Assembly: GCA_023846275.1 (NCBI GenBank)
Contig: CM043878.1
Span: 8,115,501 to 8,179,500 of the forward strand
Reading direction: 5' to 3'
From: Vanilla planifolia
Lineage: Eukaryota; Streptophyta; Magnoliopsida; Asparagales; Orchidaceae
Length of the DNA: 64,000 bases
Both the position numbers and the translations under genes were made by a program. The notes below the pieces were generated by a model. The model was not told the DNA's origin and ran no database searches. It saw nothing but the letters and a program-made list of their open reading frames with translations. This document shows, piece by piece, positions 35,655 to 46,605 of this stretch. The stretch's first letter is position 1. Every line of letters begins with the position of its first letter.

Positions 35655-35830
35655 AAATCTTCTAAATAATCTCTCTTGACAAGATTGATTACAAATGTAA
35701 CTAAATTTGACTAGAATTTAGATTGTGAAAGCAATTTTCAAGTACTAAAGGATAAATTAATTACCCCAATCTTTTTATTATCAAAAGAAATAAAGAATTA
35801 TCAAGTTATGGTCACGCCTCACTGGTCATT
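35655..35830 (+). pseudogene. Gypsy relic continued: start of RNase H
   Basis: LLTRLITNVTKFD, then CESNFQVLKDKLITPIFLL, match the LTRLTRK...F-W---CE-SFQ-LK--L--APVL block that follows the RT connection domain. It ends near 35830, and no further pol is seen. Confidence 0.7.
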
Positions 35831-38430
35831 ATTATATTTTTGTATCATAACATTTATTTATTTTAGCATAAATTAATTTAATTCATTATATTCAATTTCA
35901 TATCATACTTTTCAATTTGATTTAATAAGTTCTAGTTTAATTATGCTAAACTTAATGTTATGTTTTTAGCATGGTGGTGCACCCAAGAGTGATTAGTTGG
36001 TCTTTTATGAAGTTTTTAAGGCAATTAGTTTTTTAAAAGAAAATTCAATTTTGGATGTTGTATAAAAATAAGTTAATTGTTGAATAAGAAACAAATATTT
36101 AGTATAAGTTATATAATAACAAAATAAAAATAGTGTGACAAATTATAAAAATATAATCATTAATTTAAAGAAAAGAGTAAATTAATAGAAGTTATTGAGA
36201 TATCATAAAATAAAAATATATATAATAATTAGGAAAACGATATAAAAAGATGTTACAAATGATTATGCATGCAAAGTTATTCCAATGTGAGAGAATGTTT
36301 AGGCAAGAATATGTTGGGTTGTTTTGAGTTAATATTATTATGTTATTCATGATTGTAATGGAAAAGTCTTCTTCTTTAATTATCATGATGTTATTTTTTA
36401 TGAATGATTCAATTGAAATAAATTTTAAATATAAATTTTGGATAACAAATTTTGTTCAATAAAGAAATGTATATTAAAAAAATGTCACAAATAGAATAAT
36501 GAACACAACTTTTTTTTGTAGCATATTAATAATTTAAAATCTATCTATTTTAAGTTATTTGATATCCAATAATCATGTCAAACAATTTCTAAAATCTATA
36601 ATTATTACTAAAATCTATTTCTTAGTTATTTATATCTTTAGAATAATTAGTATTTGTAGAAAAATTTAATTTCTAATATTTTTTTCTCTTTGATTTGTGA
36701 AATATAACTTAGTTTCAATTACATGCTCTTATCAAATTAATGGAACAAACACGTATGCATTTGGATTGATAATTAAACAATTATGTATTTTATTTAAGAA
36801 AATTTGATAAAAAAAATGAAAAATGGTTTTTACAAAAAAATTGTATTCAAATAAAATTAGAAATTTGATAAAGAAGCCTAAAAAATAAAAAATAATTTGA
36901 AATAAAAACAAACCCTTTATAAGTTATTTACTCTGAATAGAGATTATTAATATAGCCATTTTTAAAAGGTCCGTAAGGCCATTTGTTGCTTTCTTTTCAA
37001 ATATTATGGTAACTTGATGCTTAGACAAAAAATGCTTTTCAAAAGAACATTTCCCTCTTGTTTTTTGTACTTTTAATTTAGAAATATATTAACTGATGTA
37101 AAAATATATTCTAATAATCTTCACATTACCATTTCTAAAGATTCTGATAATAAAATGTGTAATAGATTATAAAAAACATGCATCTAATTATAAATAAATG
37201 TTTAATTTTTTTGACATTATTTTATTTTTCAACAAACTTTAATTATCATGCATATAAACAAACTAAATTTAAAACAAAAAACAAAAGGATTAAATAATGA
37301 TACAGTAAAAACACTTATATTTGTATAAAAGAATATATTAGAATTTTACCACAAATTTTAACAAAAATGGGAGCCTTTTGTAATAAAAAATTCAAAAACA
37401 TTCTTTAATTCAATGTTATCTCTATGCTTAATAATATGATATTATCTTTGTGATTTGATAGTCATTCATTTTAGCAGAAAGTATATTTATTTTTTCAAAT
37501 ATTCTTTAAAAAATTACTCAAATCAAATTTGAGCCTAACAAAATAGAGATGAGGAATGAGATAATGGGTGAGCTTGAATTCAATTTTGAGTGTATGTCCG
37601 ATTCAACTTGATTCATCTAATCTAGCCAAACTTAAATTTTTTGTTAATATATGAGATATTAAATGTATATTTATTTGTAGAAAAATGGATAATTATTTTG
37701 AAATTAGAGCCAATTCATATGAAAAATCCAAATTTGAATTGATATTTACTCAAAATTGTGAATCAAATATTAAAATTTTATCATAAACATTAAAATGTTT
37801 AAGTATATTTTAGTTGTACTTAGTACAAATAAATTATATTTATTTTTTGCTGAAAAATTAAGTATAATTTAATTGTACTAAGTACAATTTAAGTGTACTT
37901 GACATATTATGTCTAAATACTATCAAATTTGATGAAACTTATTTCACATATATGATAAATTTATCAAAACTCTTTTACAAATTTATGTTATGATTAGGTG
38001 ACACCAAATGCAACCAAGATAAAAAGAAAAGCCAAAGCTGAGATCATGTCAGAGGCGCTTTTCATCATGTAAAAGACAATTAAAGGCAATACCTTTAAAA
38101 ATTAACAGATAATGAATGGGCCTCACACTATAAGCTTTGATTTTATTCCATGTGGGATGGGTCTTGAAGGCCCAACTATATTCACATATTAAATGCGGTA
38201 ATACAGCTGTATTGCACTTGAAGAGAGCTGACGCCATGCTGAACCCAAGACGAAGAAAGCCACAACAAATGAAGATTAGAAAAAATACTAGGGAAATAAT
38301 TGTAGTGGGTGAAGATTGGAGGAAGAGCAGGAGACAAGGAGAAAGCCGTTATTGTTTTTTTGTTTGCCTTCCCTTCTCCTTTCTCCCTTCACTTGCCTTT
38401 TCCTTGTCTATCGTCGTTGTAACTTGAAAC
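35831..38430. other. AT-rich intergenic DNA
   Basis: No gene or recognisable transposon domain. Short self-complementary words (TTGTACTTAGTACAA near 37815 and AATTGTACTAAGTACAATT near 37870) occur twice within 70 bp. Confidence 0.45.
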
Positions 38431-40464
38431 TTGACTTGTTTTTAAAATATGGGTAGGAACAACGTCCACATTGCTGCCTTTTGTGAAAACAACTCCACAG
38501 CTTTCACCGCGTAAAAATTTCACTTTGTTCTTTTTCTCAGCGTTTCCATGCATCTTTGTGTTTGTCTCCACTCACCATCTTATGTTGACCTCTGGGTTAC
38601 CATTTCTTAAAGATGCCCTGGACTGTTAAGAGATGAAAAAGAGGAAGAGGAAAAGAAGTTTATCCGTAGAAGCCTCCAACTTGCAGTACCAGACAAGTCC
38701 TTTGGGATTGCTTTACAGCGCACAAATCAGATACCCCCTTCTCGCTGCCTATTGCCATCTCATACCTTGCGTTACCTGTGTATTATGCTATTAATGCTTT
38801 GGCCTTCCGTGGAGGAGGGGTTTACCTGCGGTGCCGATTGCGTTGTGTGGAGAGCCGGGGGAAGGAGTAGGAGCAGGAGGGAGGAGGGTAGAAGGGAGGT
38901 GAAGAACAAGAGTGGGTAACCAAGAAACTAAAAATTGAATTTTTATTTTCTTGAAGTATATTCTACGGTGTCGGCGCTGCGTCGCTTTCAGCCGGCATTG
39001 TCGGTTTTGAAGGATGATGCGGTTCGGGGAGCTGATGGCAAATTATCGGGAAATTTAAGTATTGGAAGCTACTGGCCACCTTGTTTGCGAGTTTTATTCA
39101 GCTAAAGCTGATTGTTTGTCTTCTTTTAAATCCTTCGACTTGGTGATTCTTGCTCACCTGTGTTTCCTTTGCCAAGGTACTGCACTTAGTATCTTCTTCG
39201 AGTTTAAATATTGGGGGTAGTTGGTTTTCTAATGATTCCATGTTTTAGTAGTTGTGGCTGCGGTGGATTAACATGAGAGAATGCTTTTTGTTATGATCTT
39301 AATCTTGTTTTATTTATATTTTTTTATGCTTGTAGCAACGTATGCTTGGGCTTGATTGCGAATGTTTTAATCATCTTGGTGAGTATTTGAAAGATTTCAT
39401 CGAACAGTTCATCAATGTTTAGTGTTTTATAGGATTTTGAGTTGTCTTGGTACGTGGAACTTTTAAATCTTCCTAACCTGAACATCCTTTGGCAACGTGT
39501 TATTGTTTAATTCTTGTCTTGGAAGACCTTTCTTCACTGGGCTTGTCACTTTCTTGTCCTAAACACAATTAACGTACATGCATTTGCTCACACACACAGA
39601 TTGTAAAACAACAAGTGTCAATCATGTATCAATGCTTGATTAATTTTTAAGAAAGAAAGAAAAGCTCTAATGCTTCCTTGTTATGTGCTTCTTGCCTTTT
39701 TCTTTCCCAGTTAACATTGATGGTTCCATCATTTTCATTTTGTTTCCCATATTCCAGCATATGTTTAAGAAGTTCTAGCCATCTTACAATCTTGGAACTT
39801 ATCTTCGATAACAACTGAAGAAATTTTCTCCTTCATCCATCTCAAATTCCCATCTTTAGAACAACCCTTCTATGAGCATATTATAATTTTTTATGTCAAG
39901 GTTTTCTACCATGGAACATTGGTGATCAATATGTGGTCCTTTAAAACTTTAATTTATTAGCTTGACTAACGTTTCTTATCACACAACATGTCACCACTCC
40001 TTATTGTCAATATTATACTTTTTCCTTGTTACTTGTAGCTTGCTTCTCTTCATGATTACATCAATACCAATAATTATATTTCAAAAATAATACGTCACTA
40101 AATTTTTTCATGCTGCAATTTCTTGATGACTGAACCTTGGCTAGTTGATTTCAAGAAGAGTGAGAGATAACATTAGCATATTGCAATCAATTAGTGCATC
40201 TGGTTTCATATCAAACGATTTTTGGTTTGATCCCCAAAGTTCAAACTTTTGTGTGCATGACAATAGCATATGTAGTGGTAGGGCAATGATTCTTTTAATA
40301 GTTTTATGTTATGCATTCTTTGCAGTGAAATTTTTATTTATCTAATTATTACTTTTTATGATACCATTGAAGCCACAGGGAGTTCATTATGCTAACAAGG
40401 CTTAATCATAGACTAGGAGAAAGATGATTCCACTGCATTAAGGTGGATTCTGCACCAGAAGTCA
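38431..40464 (+). promoter_or_regulatory. Putative promoter, 5' UTR and leader intron of the kinase gene
   Basis: A GC-richer patch at about 38640-39060, in otherwise AT-rich DNA, lies 1.4-1.8 kb ahead of the first coding exon and looks like a transcribed 5' exon. CTTTGCCAAG|GTACTG near 39177 could be a donor. A transcription start cannot be fixed from sequence alone. Confidence 0.35.
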
Positions 40465-43400
40465 ATGATTCTTGCAGTAGCTCTTTCAAGTGCTGTAGGA
40501 GCCTTGGCACTGATTGTAATATTGTTTCTCTTTCTAAGATACTGCATTCTACGACAACACAGGGGTACTTCAAGAATGTCTGAGACTAGTTCATCTGCGC
40601 CATCTTTGCAAGGTAGTAGTTTTCCTGCTAGAATTTCTTTGCCTACACAACATGTCCATTTTTAGTTGTAGATCTTATGACTTTTGCTAAACTTTTCAGC
40701 TGGGCAGGACATTGAATTTTCTGTTCAAAGAGGTGGACCTTACCCATCAGGATTGCAAGGCGCACGGCATTTTGGCCTGGAGGAACTAAACCTTGCAACA
40801 AGGAACTTCAATGACATCAATTTAATTGGGCGGGGAAGTTTTGGAGAAGCTTACAAAGGTTTGCTTCAAGATGGAACCATTGTTGCAATCAAAAGAAGGT
40901 TGGCCACCCCCAGCCAGGTTTTTGTTGAAGAGGTATTTTGTAGTTTATGCAGCTATTTGCATTCTCTGATAGATTAAGAGCTTTGACAATCAAGTCATTG
41001 TTGTTTGAAGAAATAAACAAGGAAGACTTCTATTTCAGTAGAGTGAATTTATATAGGACACTATCAAGCTAAATAAACAGGACCTTAGTATCTATCTTTC
41101 CCTATTTCATCTTATCATGTCTTCTTCTTAATTTTCCATAAAATACTTGAAGTATGCTCAATATTAGTATGTGGCACAAATGAACGCATAATTGAGAAAA
41201 AAAAAAGTAGGAAATAGACATTTGATGTGAAGGAACGCTAACAATAAAAGCAGAAAAATATTTTATATCTTATTTATTTTTTCTATATGAAACTTTTATG
41301 AATTTTACATCATGCTGAAAGAGCATCCTGAGGATTGTTGGGTTGGAGCACCTTTGGCCTCTATCTTCTAATGTATACAGCTTATTTGCAAGCTTACATG
41401 GTCTGCAACACAGTAGACCTGAAAGATTTACCATTGGACACCAAAAATCTTCATTTTAGTGTGTTTATGTGTGTGTTTTTGTTTCAAACTTGCTTCTTAT
41501 TGAATCAATAAAATTTTAACAATGCTACAATATTTTTATTTAATAACACTTGTTTGATCGCATTCACTCTACCAGATACGCTACTTATCTTCAATTCGAC
41601 ATCGAAACTTGGTGACCCTTTTGGGATATTGCCAAGATGTTGATATGCAGATGATCATCTATGATTACATACCAAATGGAAGTGTTTCATCCCACATATA
41701 TGGTCTCCACCTCCTTCTCCTAAATTCAAATGGTTTATAAATATAATACATGTGTTACTCAATCTTTTTTGGTGATAGGAACAAGTCAGGTGTCAGCAAA
41801 TACACTAGAATTCAAGCATAGGCTTTCAATAGCCCATGGCGCAGCTAAAGGTGATGATCCTTGAACCTCTTGCATTCAAGGTTTGCTGGTATTGGCTTTT
41901 TACCCCTGTAATTGTGGGGATCTAATCCACTATTACATGATCATAACCTTGTTTCTTTCTCAAGTGTTATTCCCTTTAGCTGAGGTTCAATCAACTAGTC
42001 AGGGAGCCTTGAAGCAATACTGCTAAGCCTTAGATTTAATGTTATTCGTGGTGGTCAGGCTTGGATCATTTGCATTCTCTTAGTTCTCCTTTGGTACATA
42101 TGAACTTCAAAACAGCAAACGTTCTTGTTGATGAGGACTTCATTGCCAAAGTTGCTGATGCGGGACTCCGAATCTTATTGTACCGAGTTGATGGTGCTGC
42201 AGCTTCCCAAATGACACTTGATGATCCTTTCCTTGATCCAGAGTAAGACACCTATAAGCTATGAACTTCAAATAATACCTAGCTACTCGGTGAAGATTGT
42301 GAATTCTTGAAGGCTATGCTACTAACGTTCACAGTTTTGCAGTGAACATATTTAACATATCTAGTTAAAACGTGTGAAAAAAGTAATCTCCTAACTGAAT
42401 TTTCATTTATATTTTTTGTAGGGTAAAGGAGTTCGGAAGATTTTCTGTGAAGAGTGATGTATATAGTTTTGGTGTGTTCCTCATTGAGTTAGTAAGTGGG
42501 TGCGAGATGAAATCAGAGAAGAGCATCAGAAAATGGGTATATAAGTAGTATTTATTATTATACAAATCATTTCAGAACTTTGGTGCTTGATAAACTATAT
42601 ATTCTCCTTTTGAATATTTAGTACCTAGTATAAGGTTACAGTTTCTTTGCTAGACAAGCTTTTAGGAATAGAGTAATAGGCTCAGAGTTTTCAGGTATTT
42701 AGTATCTATTGTTGCTGATGTAATTCTACTCTCATATTAGGTGTTGTTTAAAATCATTGTTCCATTTTTATTGTTTGTGTTTAAGACTAGCATAGCTTTG
42801 GATTTCTTATGTAATTTTGTCAGTTTAAATATCAAATAATTATTGGGAGCATGTTTTTCTGGAGCATTACTTTCAGTTTCTTTGGTATTTGTTTATCGTA
42901 TTTTTGTAATAAAGAACTCTAATATAAAGTTAAAAATGTGCATTAGTCCTCCCTAGACTTTCCATTTAAAAGAGTCTTTTGTTTATGCATATCACTATAT
43001 AGCACATTTAATTGTTTTCCTAAATTATGTCTTATATTTGGGCTAATTAGTTTATTCCTACATTACTAGTTAAAGAAAGAGAATATGGAGCCTATCATAA
43101 CTCTATTATTCAAGTGAACTTAAGATAAGCTAGGCATTTCATTTATTTGCATTAATTTCTTAGGCAAGTTGCATATAGATCTATAATCTTGGCTTTATTC
43201 TCAAGTAGATCCCATCGATTTTAAATACAGACGTATAAGTCCTTATGTTTTGTAAAATTATAAGTTCTTCTCTTTCTTAATGTTCACATAGCTTAAGTAA
43301 AATGTTAAAATTCCTTAGTCCAAAAGTTGCAACTAATAACTTTAGTTGTGTAAGTTGAACATAAATACTATGATCTCTTTAGTGATCTCACTGTTCCTTT

Positions 43401-46400
43401 AACTCCTCAGATGTCTACTCCTTTTCCATCCTTGCTATCATTCATTATTTCTACTCCTTTTTGCCATCATGTCATTGTTGTCAAAACCTTTGGATAGAGA
43501 AGAACAATGATATAAAAGATGTGCTAAACATGAATTTTGATGACATTTTAACAAGGACCTAATTGTAATTTTTACAAACTACTTGAGAAGTTGGCCAAAC
43601 CTAAGGACCCATCATCAATTAGCCTTAGTTTTTTTTTTGTCACATCATTTTCTTTCATATAAGAGCTTTTAGTTTAGCTTTATAAATTTCCAATTTATAT
43701 GTATTTTATGTAATTGGTTTATATTATTTAAACAAGCCAAAAAGTTTAAGTAGTGATAGTCACATGGAGGAAATTTTCTTCATGGTATTATCTTTCTAAA
43801 CATTTACTTATGTAACAAAAACAAAACAATGTGACAAACCTTAATCCACTTGTTGGGGTTAGTTACATAAGTGCTCTAGTGGCATTGCTCTCCATCCACT
43901 TATAATTTATTAAGATCTAAACATGTTTAATTTCTATCTAAAATCCCTTATCATAGCTCTTAACTCAACTTTCTTATTTGTCAAAGGATTTTCAAAATCT
44001 CACCTCTTTTGATTATAATATCGAATTCTCCCTAAACTTTATATTTAAAAGATCCTTCTGTTAATGCATATCACCATATTGCATATTTAATTGTTTTCCT
44101 AAATTATGTCTTGTATTTGGGACAATTGGTTTATTCCTACATCACTAGTGAAGAAAAGAGAACATGGAGTCTATCATAACTCTATTATCTAGGTGAACTA
44201 AAGATAAGCTAGGCATTTCATTTATTTGCATTAATTTCTTAGGCAAGTTGCTTATAGATCTATAGTCTTTGTGTTATTCTCAAGTGGATCCCATTGGTTT
44301 TAAATATTGACATATAAATCTTTATGTTCTATAAAATTTGTAAGTTTTTCTTTGCTTTAAGGTTCTCATAGTTCAAGTAAAATGTTAAAATTACTTAGTC
44401 CCAAAATTGCAACTAATAGCTTTAATTTTGTATGTTGAACATAAATACTATGATCTCTCTAACAATCTCATTGCCTCCTTTAACTCCTTATATGTTTGTT
44501 GTCATTTTCATTGCTCCTTTATTTTCTTTAGCCACTTGTCTTTGCCTTTGTTGTCATGCATAGCCACTATCTATAACATCCCATAAGGGCGAAGAGTAAA
44601 CATAGGTAAAAGTGTGATGAAATGCATTACTAAAAGTGTGGCTCTCGTACAAGGCTTTTAGGGGTATAAGGATAAATAAGTCTTACATCAATTACCGAGG
44701 GGCAGTTACTAATTTTTATAAATAAAATCATAAGCCTCCAAAATGTGATAATCCTTTTGAGAGCAACTTGAGCTTAGATCCCATAAGAACTAAATTACGA
44801 CAAAATAAACTAGTCGTAATATGACTCATGCGCAAGGTGTTTAGTGGGTGCAGGGATGGTTAAGACCCATATCAATTATAAGAGTACAAATCTTGAGCTT
44901 TACAAGTAAAATTTTAAGCCTTAAAATAATAAGATGTTTTTTTAGGATAACTTGAGTCTCAATAAGAACTCTATGGTTAAACATATTAAAATTGTAGTTT
45001 TGACCTAGTGACTAAGTGAGAAGAAACATTTTGGATAAAGACAAAAATCAATTGGATCACGACAATATTTCACTAGAAAAGCTGAAATGTTACACTGTTT
45101 CTGCTACTTCACCATCATCCTTCTATTGCCACTTCTACCCACTGTGTTACCTCCATCATTTACCATCCTAACATATTTTGTTTTCTCTCTTCGTCCTTGC
45201 CATTATTCACTATCTCTACTAATTTTTGTTGTTATGACATTGTTGTTGCCTCCTTTAGGTAGAAAAGAATAATAATAAGGACCTAATTGTAGTTTATACA
45301 AACTTATAGACTTATCGATCCATGGTTGAAACCAATAGAAAGTCACTATTTCAAAAGTTTTCAAGCCTAAAGATCCATCATTAATTTGCCTTATTTTTAT
45401 TTATCACGTCACTTTCTTTCATATATTATTAAGAGCTTTTAGTTTTGTTTTGTAAATTTTCAATTCATATTTATTTTACATAACTATTTTATATTATTTA
45501 AATATGCCTAGAAATTTGATTGCCAATAGTCACATTAAGTTAACTTTCTTCATGGTATTATCTTTCTAAATATGTAATTATGTAACAACACCAAAATAAT
45601 GTGACAAACCTTAATCTACTTGTTGGGGTTTGCTACATAAGCACTTTAGTACCATTGTTATCAATCTACTTGTCATGATTTATTAAGATCTAAACATATT
45701 TAATTTCTATCACCTCCATAACTCCTATCTCATCTTTCCTATTCACGAATGGATTTCCAAAATCTCACCTCTTTTGATTATAGTACCGAATGTTCTATAT
45801 TTAACATGTTCTAACTATCATTAAAAATCGTTAAACTCTCTTAATCTATCTCCTCATAACTTTCATTGAAAGAGAGACTAAGTAATTTTAACATTGTACT
45901 TTGCTTTAATTTTCGATCTTTTCCCTTTATACATTGTACTTTGTGAAGTTTTTAATTTTCTTCTCCTTTTTTTCAACCACCTAATATGACTCTTCATTAA
46001 CTTCTTGCCATTTAGTTAAACCAATGAACTAATTTAAACAATGAGGAAAGTGGTGCTCTCAAAGGCATTTTAGTTTAATGTATGATTCATGCATTTCTCC
46101 CATTACTAATGCATCATCTTTTGCATTTGCTTGAATTCATCCTTGATGAATGTTTATCTGTAGGTGCAAAGCTGTGAGGACTTGAATGATACTTCAGCCC
46201 TTGTAGATCAAAGAATGAGCAAGAGCTTCACCTCCGAAGGCATGATCGACCTATTGCATCTCATTTTACGGTGTTTAGCCTCACCTGGTGAGAGACGCCC
46301 ACCGATGAATCATGTGGTTTCCGAGGTTGAACGCATTCGTGATAAAGAAATGAGCCTGACAACAATCATGGGTGAAGGAACGACTACAGTGACCCTTGGA

Positions 46401-46418
46401 AGCCAATTGTTTAAATAG
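40465..46418 (+). CDS. Receptor-like kinase with one membrane helix, probable pseudokinase
   Basis: Seven coding exons: 40465-40612, 40700-40932, 41576-41702, 41779-41850, 42059-42242, 42422-42536, 46164-46418. All have GT-AG introns and matching phases, giving 377 aa. Residues 4-25 form a hydrophobic helix followed by Arg/Lys residues, with almost no extracellular part. The kinase domain (about 76-360) has GRGSFGEAYKG, VAIK (Lys114) and a C-helix Glu (about 127). HRD is replaced by H-M-N (207-209), so the catalytic Asp is lost. DFG reads DAG (227-229), with the metal-binding Asp kept. SDVYSFG and R in ERRPPM are present. The C-terminus is MGEGTTTVTLGSQLFK. It resembles a plant RLK group with conserved atypical catalytic loops. 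It probably signals as a scaffold or regulator at the plasma membrane, not as an active kinase; this is inferred. The start at 40465 precedes the helix directly, so an upstream coding exon is not excluded. Confidence 0.9.
42950..45790 (+). repeat. Diverged tandem duplication in kinase intron 6
   Basis: Unit 1 (42950-44028) and unit 2 (44029-about 45790) align along their length. Shared blocks include TCATTTATTTGCATTAATTT, TTAATTGTTTTCCTAAATTA, ACTCTATTATT, TTCATGGTATTATCTTTCTA and ATTTATTAAGATCTAAACAT. Unit 2 is longer because of about 0.6 kb of extra sequence. A third, truncated start may follow at about 45785. Confidence 0.85.
44572..45094 (+). mobile_element. LTR-like insertion within unit 2 of the intron duplication
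   Basis: The segment starts TATAACATCCCATAAGG and ends AAATGTTACA, and is absent from unit 1. It holds two diverged internal copies with the layout TTACATCAATTA or CATATCAATTATAAG, then TTTTATAAATAAAATCATAAGCC or TTTACAAGTAAAATTTTAAGCC, then CAACTTGAG or TAACTTGAG. Ends resembling TGTAACATCCC and ACA suggest a solo LTR or miniature LTR element. The flanking bases do not give a clear duplication. Confidence 0.35.
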
Positions 46419-46599
46419 TATACTTATACCAGAGTTCAACCCAATACAACCCAGTTTTTATCAGCATGGTTTTTAACCTGTTAAGGAGATAGCCAGCTGC
46501 AAGAGAAGTGTACAAAGAAAACATTATAACATTCTTTTTTTCTTTTCTCCCCACAAGCTTATGTGAAATCTTGTGTACAAAAAAACTAGTGTTTCTTTG

Positions 46600-46605
46600 A
46601 ATAAA
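46600..46605 (+). promoter_or_regulatory. Candidate polyadenylation signal of the kinase gene
   Basis: AATAAA lies 182 bases after the stop codon, followed by T-rich sequence. Plant signals are loose, so this is only the best candidate. Confidence 0.4.

Larger units (their letters stand above)
42537..46163 (+). other. Intron 6 of the kinase gene, enlarged by duplication
   Basis: 3.6 kb, bounded by TGG|GTATAT and TCTGTAG|GTG. It contains two diverged direct copies and an LTR-like insertion, listed separately. No coding frames of note. Confidence 0.85.
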
